Assembly (NCBI GenBank): GCA_039545275.1
Contig: BCHS01000006.1
Coordinates: 558,001 to 622,000, forward strand
Source of the DNA: Pseudomicrostroma phylloplanum
Taxonomy: Eukaryota; Basidiomycota; Exobasidiomycetes; Microstromatales
DNA length: 64,000 nt
Direction of reading: 5' to 3'
The notes below the pieces were generated by a model. The model was not told where the DNA came from, did no database searches, and saw nothing but the letters and a program-made list of their open reading frames with translations. Below are positions 55,761 to 64,000 of the stretch, one piece after another. Each line of letters opens with the position of its first letter. Within the stretch, counting starts at the first letter, position 1. Position numbers and translations under genes: made by a program.

Positions 55761-58325
55761 GCTCTGTGAGCTGCGTTGCGGTGTATGGTAATGTGTGGAG
55801 GTGTGGTCAGGAGGCTCTAGTAGCGATCGCTATGAGAAGCGCTGAGCCGTGGTCGAGGTGAGACCTTTGTGTAGTACGGCTTGATGTAGTGTGCGACGAC
55901 GAGAGTGTGAGGAGATGTCTACTCTGGCTGACCGCGTAGGTGGGTGATGTAGGTATATATGCTTGTCTGAGTGAGGCACAGAGCAAATGACCTTCGGAAT
56001 TGCTGTGGTGCGGATGACAAGACAAGGGACCTAAGTGGTTCAAGATTCCTAATCGACTTCCGAAGGGGCGGCGGGAGTGTGGCACTCCTGAATCGATTGT
56101 GGCAACTAAGACGTTGCTGGAGGCACGGAGTATGAAAGCAGCTGCGAGTGCAGATATGCTGGGTGTGCCGACTGTGATTGGTATAGATCTAGATTGGGGA
56201 GTCGAGGAAGCTCGGAGGCAGGGATGATCGTACGATACTTGGGACGGGTACGGCTGAGGCGAGCCGAGGCGAGGGCCGAATAATAATAATAATGGACGGA
56301 GGCCAGGAAGCTTCAGACGCAAATGATCCTGGCGGTGTGCCCGCTCGTGTGCCCGAGTGCTGCCTGGCGAGGGGGACGCTGACGCCGTGCCCATGGCATT
56401 GCAGCTCCGCGCCTTTGGACCTTCCCGCCGTCGGGAAGAGGAGCAGCGGGACAATTGAGCCAAGGAGGAAGCGAGGGAGTGACGAACGTCGGAGCCAGAG
56501 TCGGGCTGGCTGGCTGGCTGGCTGGCATATGCCGGAGACAAGCGCTGGCTGACTGGCTCCCTCTTGCTCTTGACTGCTGCCCTTACGCCTCTCTCGGTCT
56601 TAGCCCCCCTCGGCTGCATCTCACGCCGAATGACAGTAGTCCGCCGGGTGCGAGACAAACGGGACCCTAAGCTCTCCCCGCTCCTCGCCCTGCACCACTA
56701 GCTCCACAGCTTCCGACAGCCCAAAATTGCCGATCCAGACCGCATGTCCATCTCACACACACCCACCCCACCCAAGCGAGGTCGACCTAAGAGTTCGGTA
56801 CGGACTGTACGAATAGAACTAGGCCCGCCATTGCCTGAGGCCAGCCTCTGATACTTTTTGCGAACCACGCGACCCGGTCATCTTTTGGTGAACACACTTG
56901 CAATGTGGCACTGAGATTGCAAAACGTCCCGTCCCGCCCCACCCTGCACAGTCTTCTCATCGATGCTGACTGCGCCCTTCCCGACATCTCACCAACAATG
57001 GCCCGACCTCTACCATTCCAGTAGTCCTCCGGGCCCTTAAACCTCTTGCTCGATTGGGAGCGTGAGCACTAAGCTGCGCTCAGCACCAGAGCTCTGATTG
57101 TGCCGAGCTTGCGTTGTCCCCACAGCAGCAGTGCAGACTGCGCCCTCAAGTCAGTCAATCGCCAATCGACCCGCTTTGTGGTCAGCAGGGCGGGCACGAA
57201 CCTCTATCACACCGCATGGCCCCGGCTGACTGTAGACATTACGATCGGTTCAGGTTCTTGAGGGTGAGAGTAATATGATGGCCGCCTACCCCGGCACTGA
57301 CGCTCCTCATGACTCGTCCAGTGAGCGACGATCAGCCAGCCAGTCACTCACCGAGATCGGGTCCACCTTGACTTGCGCCCTGTTGCCCCGCTCTGCGCGT
57401 GGGCAAGGCGTAGGTGGGGCAGATGCACGGACGGATCATAGGAGGGGTCCGTGACATAGGCTCGGTCTGCACAGAGATAGCTACCCGTACCTCCAGTGCC
57501 CCGCCCGCTCGTCTGTCTGATCGATCCCCTTCGCATCGGCCCTCGGTGGCGCAGAAAGAGGGGGAGGCTGCAATGGCGTGTGAGTCCGTGCTGACCGTGA
57601 GAAGAAGTAAGAGTCGGAGCAAGGGGAGGAAGGTGAGATGTAAAGGGGTCCATTGTGGGGCACGGTTCCTATAGGAATGTAAGCCCTCATAGGCAGAAGT
57701 GCCTGATTACGAGCGAGGAATAAGCTCAGCCCTCCGTGCTGCTGCAGAGGTCTTTAGATCTTGGCCACTGCGGGACAAGCTCTGCAAGTATACACTATCG
57801 CATGTACACATAGCTCCGCCCTGACCTTGAATGAGAAACATGCGTGGGGCGATACGGCTGGCATCTTGTGATCACTTTGGCAGGGCCTTCGAAGCCTCAC
57901 TCGATCGCTCCCAAAAAGCATAGTATTGAACAATGTGATACTACGCCGACCGAGGTGACGATGCCCTGGCGTCATCACTCTCGATCCCTCCCAATGACCA
58001 GACTCGCAGCCTCCCAGACGAAACGACCACCTCGGCGGAGCCCTGCCCGTCTGTGCACTCTCTCCTTCCGGTCCGACTTTGGGAAGAAAGTTGGCCCCGC
58101 CGCTTGGCCCTCGCTCCACTCTACTTCACGCTGCTAGAAGGTCACTCTTGGCCCCTCTCCTCCCTTCCTCTGATTGCTACATCTACTTGAGAACTCCCGT
58201 CGATTGTGCCATTCCATTCAGCCTGACTAACATCCATTCAGTCATATCATCTTCCAACGCTCGAATCATCCAATCCGGCATCGCACCTCCAACGAGCCAG
58301 CCCCAGGAAGAGCAAAAGCGCAAGC
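55761..58325. promoter_or_regulatory. 2.5-kb divergent, gene-poor interval
   Basis: Lies between the starts of the SFP1-like gene (minus) and the RGG gene (plus). A 283-codon minus-strand frame at 55807-56658 is Ser/Arg/Pro-rich with no domain and is best read as noncoding. Short repeats occur at 56282 (TAA) and 56504 (GGCT). I found no tRNA or gene, and regard it as a long regulatory region. Confidence 0.4.
56504..56526. repeat. Simple repeat (GGCT)n
   Basis: About five GGCT units in the intergenic region upstream of the SFP1-like gene. Confidence 0.8.
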
Positions 58326-59080
58326 ATGTCCGGCGCTTCGACCGACTCTACTTCCGCTGCTGCTGCTGCTGCTGCTGCTACAAGAGCAGATAGCAATCCC
58401 AGCGCTAACACAGACGGAGCAGCGAGCTTCGATGGAGACATGAGCGCCTTCGGCCTCCCTGCCAACTTCGGAGGAGCAGCCTTCTCCTCCTCCTCCTCCT
58501 CCTCCTCCTCCTCCTCCGCTGGACCCGGAGACGGAAGGGGTAGAGGGAGGGGACACGCCCGTGCTCGTGGATCTAGTCGCGGTGGTAGAGAAGGCAACGG
58601 CGCAGCTCCTCGTTCCGGTCCCGCAGGTCCCGCAGTGGACGGAGCAGAGACGGCGTCTGTGTCTGTCCCGACTGGACCTCGATCCCAGCTCGAGTCCGCC
58701 GCTCACGCACCTCCTCAAGAGTCTGGCGGCTTCCGCGGTGGGAGAGGTCGAGGCTTCTCGCACTCCTCTTCTGAGACGTCGGGTCGTGGACGTGGGGTAG
58801 CCGGAGTGGGAGGTCCTCGTGGTCGAGGGAGGGGAGGTGGAAGAGGAGGAGGAGCCTTTGGCGGTCCGGGTCCGGGTCAGGGTAACGGCTATGGCTACAC
58901 GCAGGCTGAGCGGGCGCCTCAAGTGAGTTCTCACCCTGCTTCAGATGGCATAGCAGACAAGAGATCACGGCTGACATCTTCTTGCCAACATCACGTCACT
59001 CTGATCCGAAGGCTTTCTTCAAGCCGTCCTTCCTGGAGGATCCATGGGCGCACCTCACGTCGAAAAAGGTCACATCATAG
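58326..59080 (+). CDS. Small RGG/GRG-rich protein with conserved C-terminal motif
   Basis: Exons 58326-58922 and 59012-59080 give 221 residues. The first half is Ser/Ala-rich and the middle is densely arginine-glycine (GRGRGRGHARARGSSRGGR, then FRGGRGRGF and RGRGRGGGRGGGAFGG), a typical methylated RNA-binding tail. The short second exon, joined in phase 0, encodes AFFKPSFLEDPWAHLTSKKV, a compact PSFLEDPW motif that looks conserved; I recall such a C-terminal motif only generally and give no family. Likely a nuclear or nucleolar RNA-binding accessory factor, by inference from the RGG repeats. Confidence 0.65.
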
Positions 59081-59229
59081 CGACGAGTACCAGCCAAACG
59101 TGCTGCTGCATGCTTTCATCTATAGATCTCAAGGGTCTGCAAACGAGAGTGCGTCTATGATATACAAGGGCCCCCTTTCGCCTCGCCCCGCCTTTTCTAC
59201 TACCCCGGCCTCTCGGGCCACTCAGACCA

Positions 59230-59250
59230 CTGGTCTGGTCTGGTCTGGTC
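59230..59250. repeat. Simple repeat (CTGGT)4
   Basis: Four CTGGT units immediately after the RGG gene, ending at the stop codon of the tafazzin-GatA frame on the other strand. Confidence 0.8.
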
Positions 59251-62200
59251 TACTTCACGCGATACGTCTGCAAAGCCGCGGCTAGACGTCCCAGGACCTT
59301 CTCCATGCCCCACTGGCTCGTAGCCATCATACCTATCGGCCAGCCATCCTGCTCTCCTCGGCCCAGCGGCATCGAGACGCTCGGCAGGCCTGCCAGCGAG
59401 GAGGAGACAGTGAGAAGGTCCTGCACATACTCGTCCAGCCCCGTACTGCCAGCCGGACTGTCGGCTGCACCTTCTGCCGAGGACGAGGACGGGGACGTCG
59501 ACATCAAGGCGGAGAAGAGGGGAGCTGTGTTCACCGCTGAGAGGTGGAGGAGCACGTCCACTCCCTTCTCAGAGCCTGCCGATGCTGCGGAATGCTCGAT
59601 CTGTGCTCCTCTGCCATGTAGGACATTGGGAATGCGAAACACCTGATCGAACTCATCCTTGATCGTTTGACGGATACGTTGTGCTGCGAGGAAGGTGTTG
59701 TCGAACGCACTAAAGAAAGGGAGGTGGATCATTCGATCAAGAGAGGGGGATGAGCATCCATGCTGGGTATAGCAGACCATGCTGCCGTCATCGGCCGGAC
59801 TCACTCTGCAGAAAGGGCATGCGTCCCAAGCAAGATCCTCTTCCTCACCTCCTCCCCAAATCCACGACTCCTTGTAGCGGCATAAGGATGCTCCCCTTGC
59901 AGCTTCTCCTCGTCGCTTCGGAAGCCATAGCGCACTCCATCGTACCGAGCAAGATTACTGCTGGCTTCTGCACTGGCAATGACGTAGTATGCACTTAGGG
60001 CTAGACCGGCCGAGGGCAGCTCGACGGGGACGATGGTGGCGCCGAGGTTGTCTTCGAGGTGGCGGAGGAGGCGGGAGAAGGAAGGGAGCACTTGCGCATC
60101 GAGAGAGGATGGGAAAAGGGTAGCCGGGATCCCGATACGAAATCCTTTGAGAGATTCACCATCTCCAAGCGCGGAGCTCAGTGAGAGCTTACCGAGAGCC
60201 TCATCTGCTACCTTGTCCGCTGCAGTCCTCACTTCCTCCCCAACACTGGTCGGGTCCTTCTCGTCGTGGGCGGACAGAACGTCGAGAGTCTTCTGGCAAT
60301 CGGACCAGCTGTCAGCTAAGACGCCAATGGTATCAAGACTGTCTGCGTATGAGATGAGACCCCAGCGGGAGATGAGACCATAGGACGGTTTCAGTCCCCA
60401 GAGACCGCAATACGAGGCGGGTAGGCGGATAGAGCCACCGGTATCTGAGCCGATACCACTGCGTACGGCACAAGAGAAGGAGCGTCAGCAGACTCGAACC
60501 AAAGCAGTCCTGTCATCTGGACTCACATGCGGCAGTATCCGGCCTTGACACTAGCGGCTGCCCCGCCAGAACTCCCCCCTGCGCTCCTTCTTTGCTCTTC
60601 TGCTTCTCGACCACCCATCGCTGGATTGATCACCGGGCCAAAATGCGAATGCACATTGTCCGACCCCATTCCGAACTCATCGCAATTCGTCTTGCCAACG
60701 ATAGTCGCCCCTGCAGACCTGAGGAGAGAGACGACGGTGGCATCGTATGACGAGGCGTACTCTTTCAGCATGAGGGACGAGGCGGTGGTTGGCATGTCCC
60801 TGGTGCAGATGTTGTCTTTGACAGATATTGTGCAGCCATAGAGGGGGCCAGATGCACTGGTCGTTGCATCAGTGGGAGCCGATGCGGCGCGAGAGTTGAA
60901 GCAATTATACGCATCTAGTACGCCTGTTGAAGCTAGGTCGGCAGACCGTGATGTGGAAGGGGCGATTTTCGAGCTGGGCCTCGACGCCCCTGAGCTCGAG
61001 GGACGGCAGCGCTTTACAGAGGTGGAGTAGTTCCGTTGCTGCAGCTTCGAGACCGACTGAGGGGTGGATCGAGACGCTTGCGCAGCAGCTTTCTCGTTCT
61101 CCTCCTCTGGCATCAAAGTATGTACCAGGCGGCCAACCGCTCCTTCCTCTTCTCCTCGTGCCTTCCTGGTTCTGACGCCAAGAGCTGCGAGCTCCCTTCT
61201 GAGGAGCTCTGCAAGCGAGCTCCTTGCTGCCATTGCTTTCTGAGCATCCTGAGCGCTGGCCACCATAGCCCTATGAGCGGGCGAATCTTCTGGAGGTTCT
61301 GACCAGCCTTGTGGTGGTATGACGTGAGGTGCAAGAGAAGGGAAAGAGGAAGGAGAAGGGACGGGTATATCTGGAGCATCAACTGGGGGTCTTTGATCGC
61401 TAGGCAGGAGGGATCGTATCCGCTCAATCTCTTTGTCTTCGTCCTGCCACCAGGCGGGATTGAGAGGGGATTGTTTGCGCAGGTCCGAGAGTAAGACGTC
61501 CAGCGATGAGCCAGCGTGATCGATAGGGTCACCGAAAGTGATCGTCAAGTTGGCAAAGGGGCGGGGCACGAACTTGGGAAAGCCTCGCGGATCTGGCATC
61601 ATCTGGTCGAAACCTGATAGCAGAGAAGGCAAAGGTGTGAGGAAGCCATTGGAAAGAAGTGTGTGTATGCGGATCTCGAGGATCTTTACTCACCTTCGAT
61701 CCATATCGGCACCACTCTCGGTCTCCGCTTGCTCTCCAGAAGCAGGCGACTGAGTCCCCACTTGAATCTCCTAAGTACCATTTTCCGCGAGAGGTTGACA
61801 TAGCCTTCCGGGAAGAGATGAGTCCATTGGCCCTCGTCTAGCTTCAGAATGGCCGTATCCAGCGCAGGTTGGAAGATACCTCTGCCTCTATCTGTAGGGA
61901 TGACCTGCCCATAGTCAAAGAAGAGGCGAACAAGCCTGCGATGAGGAGGCCGGGGCAAGGGATAAGCCAATCCGTAGGATTCAGCTCTGATCGCCTCAGC
62001 TCAAGACTAGCTTCCATTTCTTTGCTCACCGATTGGTGAAGAGAATGTCGCTGGCGCCTAACGTCCAACGAGTGGAAGCACTGTCCTGGAAAGCACTCAA
62101 GGGCATGCAGCCCCAGACGGCGGGGTCATCCACGACGGAGATGTGGTTGGCATAAGTCAGTACTCCCCTCCCCTCGCCCCTCCGCGCCTCGTCCGCCAGG

Positions 62201-62394
62201 ATCTGGAGGAATTTGTCGAGACCATTGACTTGACAGGAGGAAGAGTGGACGTTCGTCAGGTACTTTGCAAAGGAGGCGACGAAGGCTGATGCGGGGTGGA
62301 AATGGTATCATTGGTAAGCAAGAGCAGGGCGAGTGCGGAGCAGCAGCTGCTGCTGTTGTCGTCTTTGCTCACATACGTAAGGGCGAAAGCCCAT
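59250..62394 (-). CDS. Tafazzin-GatA fusion: cardiolipin transacylase joined to mitochondrial amidotransferase subunit A
   Basis: Six exons (62394-62373, 62285-62030, 61986-61694, 61613-60527, 60458-59805, 59709-59250) make one 923-residue frame with exact phases. Residues ~1-345 are tafazzin: [16 protein letters not shown] has the HX4D acyltransferase motif, then [14 protein letters not shown] and [14 protein letters not shown]; the C-terminal helix is [15 protein letters not shown]. No stop follows. At about 380 lies [11 protein letters not shown], shaped like a mitochondrial presequence cleavage site. From about 420 the protein is GatA: ISVKDN (catalytic Lys), GGSSGG and GSDTGGSIR (Ser-cisSer-Lys triad), and [18 protein letters not shown]. 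GatA transamidates Glu-tRNA(Gln) in the matrix, tafazzin remodels cardiolipin at the inner membrane, so a fused product is topologically odd. The tafazzin start (MGFRPYV) is the least certain element. Confidence 0.82.
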
Positions 62395-62707
62395 TGCGTG
62401 GGGTCGTCGGCAGCGTGCGACCAGAGCAAGACCTGGTGGACCTGAAAATGACTGATAGTATCAATGGGGAAAGGGGGGAAGGTTGAGGAAGTGGGGATGC
62501 TGCTGCTGCACCTTCCTGTCTTCCCCCGATTGACGGAAGCGCGGCGAGGCACGGCCGCTTCGGAAAAAAGAAGAGTGGACCCTGCGCCACTTTGTCTCCG
62601 GGACTGGCAGACGCAGCTCACACTCAGTCAGTCAGTCAGTCAGTCCTTCCTGGGTTGCACTCCTTCTGGTCAGCGCTGCTACGGACAACAACACTCGTCG
62701 TACCGCC
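62395..62707. promoter_or_regulatory. Divergent promoter region, tafazzin-GatA and ferredoxin reductase
   Basis: 313 bases separate the proposed start codons of two mitochondrial genes reading outward. The interval contains a (CAGT)n repeat. An earlier exon of the tafazzin part is not excluded. Confidence 0.45.
62625..62645. repeat. Simple repeat (CAGT)5
   Basis: Five perfect CAGT units plus one base, within the divergent promoter region. Confidence 0.8.
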
Positions 62708-64000
62708 ATGCGCCCATCAGCATTGCTCCGCATACGGGCAACCGCCCCTTGTGCCGCAAGCATGCCTCCGATACGCCTGGCCATCATCGGCTCCGGTCCT
62801 TCCGCCTTCTACTCAGCAGCTCGCCTCCTCTCCTCGCCCACACTCAAGTCCGAAGACCCTTCCAGCCTCACAGTCCACATGTTCGAGCGCTTACCCATAC
62901 CCAACGGACTCGTGCGCTGGGGCGTAGCTCCAGATCACCTCGATGTGAAGAATGTAGAGCACAAGTTTGCCGAAGTGGCCAAGGATCCGCGCTTTCGCTT
63001 TTGCGGGAATGTCAATGTGGTTCAAGGCAATGAAGAGCTTGGCGCTGCAGACGAGCAACGGCGGAAGGGGTACCAGTATCCGCACGCCATCCAGTTACCA
63101 CTTGCCACGCTGGCGAGGCATTATACCCACATCCTCTTCTCCTACGGCTGCTCCTCTTCACGACCACTTGGCATTCCCGGCTCGCAGCAAGGCGAGCTCA
63201 ACAACGTCCATTCCGCCCTGGACTTTGTCAATTGGTACAATGGCCATCCTGCTGCACACGACGTGGAGCTGCTCAGTCGTGAGCCTTGGCGGAGAGTTGA
63301 CCTGGCAGGAGGCAAGAGTCAGATGGATGTGATAGGCGCGGGAAATGTGGCCCTCGATGTGGCCCGTATCGTGCTACGCGCATCTGCTGGGTCTCTACTG
63401 GCCGCATCGGGTTCCTCACCATCCTCGAGTGGCCGTAGGGCAAAGGAGGCTCTGGAGACGAGCGACGTACCGGAGTCCGTACTGCAGCACCTCTCTGAAT
63501 CTTGCATCAATCATGTGGACATCTCTGCCAGAAGAGGTCCAGCCCAGGCCGCCTTCACCAACAAGGAACTACGGGAGATGCTCGCCCTACCAGGAGTCGG
63601 GTTCGAAGCCGTAGATGGCGATCTGCTCCAGAAGGCAGAAACTCAAGTCGCCCAGCAGGAGGAGGAGAGCCGGAGAGCAGCCAAGACTGGCGATGTTGAC
63701 GCGGACGCAGCGGCGCACAGCGCTGGCGAAGCGAGAGTGAGGAAGAGGCTGCTGAGTCTTCTTGCAAAGGGAAGCAAGACGAGCTCAAAAGAGGCAGATC
63801 GGAATTGGAGACTCAACTTCTACCGAGCTCCAGCCGCCTTCCTGGGAGGAGGTGGCTCGTCCTCCGGTGGCGAGAGGGAGCCTCTCAAGTCTATCCAGTG
63901 GACATCCACCTCTTACCCCTCACCGCCCGTCGCAGAGTCAGAAGCGGCCAAAGCTACCTCCGGGCCGGCCGCGCCATGGGGCAACGAGCCTGCGCCTACC
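62708..64000 (+). CDS. ARH1: NADPH:ferredoxin (adrenodoxin) oxidoreductase, 3' end outside window
   Basis: Frame open from the ATG at 62708 to the right edge, 431 codons. A short basic leader (MRPSALLRIRATAPCAASMP) suits mitochondrial import. The FAD dinucleotide motif is IRLAIIGSGPSAFYSAARLL; then HMFERLPIPNGLVRWGVAPD followed by HLDVKN, a strong family hallmark; and the NADPH motif QMDVIGAGNVALDVARIVLR. A Lys/Glu-rich, low-complexity insert interrupts the domain near residue 360. The enzyme passes electrons from NADPH via ferredoxin to iron-sulfur cluster and heme A assembly. The protein continues beyond the window. Confidence 0.93.
   Translation, partial: MRPSALLRIRATAPCAASMPPIRLAIIGSGPSAFYSAARLLSSPTLKSEDPSSLTVHMFERLPIPNGLVRWGVAPDHLDVKNVEHKFAEVAKDPRFRFCGNVNVVQGNEELGAADEQRRKGYQYPHAIQLPLATLARHYTHILFSYGCSSSRPLGIPGSQQGELNNVHSALDFVNWYNGHPAAHDVELLSREPWRRVDLAGGKSQMDVIGAGNVALDVARIVLRASAGSLLAASGSSPSSSGRRAKEALETSDVPESVLQHLSESCINHVDISARRGPAQAAFTNKELREMLALPGVGFEAVDGDLLQKAETQVAQQEEESRRAAKTGDVDADAAAHSAGEARVRKRLLSLLAKGSKTSSKEADRNWRLNFYRAPAAFLGGGGSSSGGEREPLKSIQWTSTSYPSPPVAESEAAKATSGPAAPWGNEPAPT

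Noticed and set aside
55807..56658. 283-codon minus-strand open frame upstream of the SFP1-like gene
   Set aside because: Composition is Ser/Arg/Pro-rich with no domain, signal or membrane segment, and it sits where a promoter and leader are expected.
57920..57960. Small inverted repeat TAGTAT...ATACTA
   Set aside because: Six base pairs with a loop, no flanking target duplication or conserved context; expected by chance.
60459..60526. tRNA B-box-like GGTTCGAGTC on the minus strand
   Set aside because: It falls in a 68-base GatA intron with GT-AG ends, too short for a tRNA gene, and no A box is present.

Overview
The window reads as nuclear DNA of a basidiomycete fungus. I infer this from dense, short, intron-rich genes (introns mostly 45-150 bp, donors almost always GTGAGT or a close variant), moderately high GC, and fungal families such as NST1, KAP95, SFT2, PET100, FMC1, SFP1, ERV41 and a Rho3-type GTPase. 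The intron density and protein flavour suggest Ustilaginomycotina (an Exobasidiomycetes-like smut relative), but the lineage is inference. I see no transposon, CRISPR array, rRNA, convincing tRNA or horizontally acquired block. The exon structures were worked out by hand: in almost every gene the frames close exactly across the proposed GT-AG introns.

Layout. 1-5.8 kb: NST1 (minus, cut by the left edge), a Rho3-type GTPase (plus), and a secreted double-psi beta-barrel protein (minus) behind a TATA box. 6.8-9.4 kb: a divergent ribosomal pair, ubiquitin-eL40 and eL21. 9.8-13.5 kb: three early-secretory genes, ERV41, DPM2 and SFT2. 13.7-19 kb: a possible nuclease-kinase fusion, an aldose 1-epimerase family protein, and PET100. 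19.2-25.7 kb: importin beta-1 and a serine/threonine-rich single-pass surface protein. 26-31.7 kb: a methyltransferase, the SPC1 signal-peptidase subunit, FMC1 and SEC13. 32-42.5 kb: a DUF1295 membrane protein, a CPD photolyase, a caprin-like RGG protein, an aspartic protease and a MIC26/27 MICOS subunit. 42.9-55.8 kb: an ARMT1/DUF89 phosphatase, a BAP31/Yet3 protein, a long coiled-coil orphan, CDP-diacylglycerol synthase and an SFP1-like zinc-finger factor. 58.3-64 kb: a small RGG protein, a single reading frame joining tafazzin to GatA, and ferredoxin-NADP reductase (cut by the right edge).

Functional themes are the early secretory pathway (ERV41, DPM2, SFT2, SPC1, SEC13, BAP31), mitochondrial biogenesis (PET100, FMC1, MIC26/27, tafazzin, GatA, FDXR) and ribosome supply (ubiquitin-eL40, eL21, SFP1).

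The most unusual observation is the tafazzin-GatA gene. Six exons give one uninterrupted 923-codon frame carrying a cardiolipin-remodelling acyltransferase, then an internal mitochondrial-presequence-like stretch, then a complete amidotransferase subunit. Second is the 775-codon protein that appears to combine a PD-(D/E)XK-like motif with an intact kinase core. Third is a signal peptide-like segment encoded one base out of frame at the start of the surface-protein gene.
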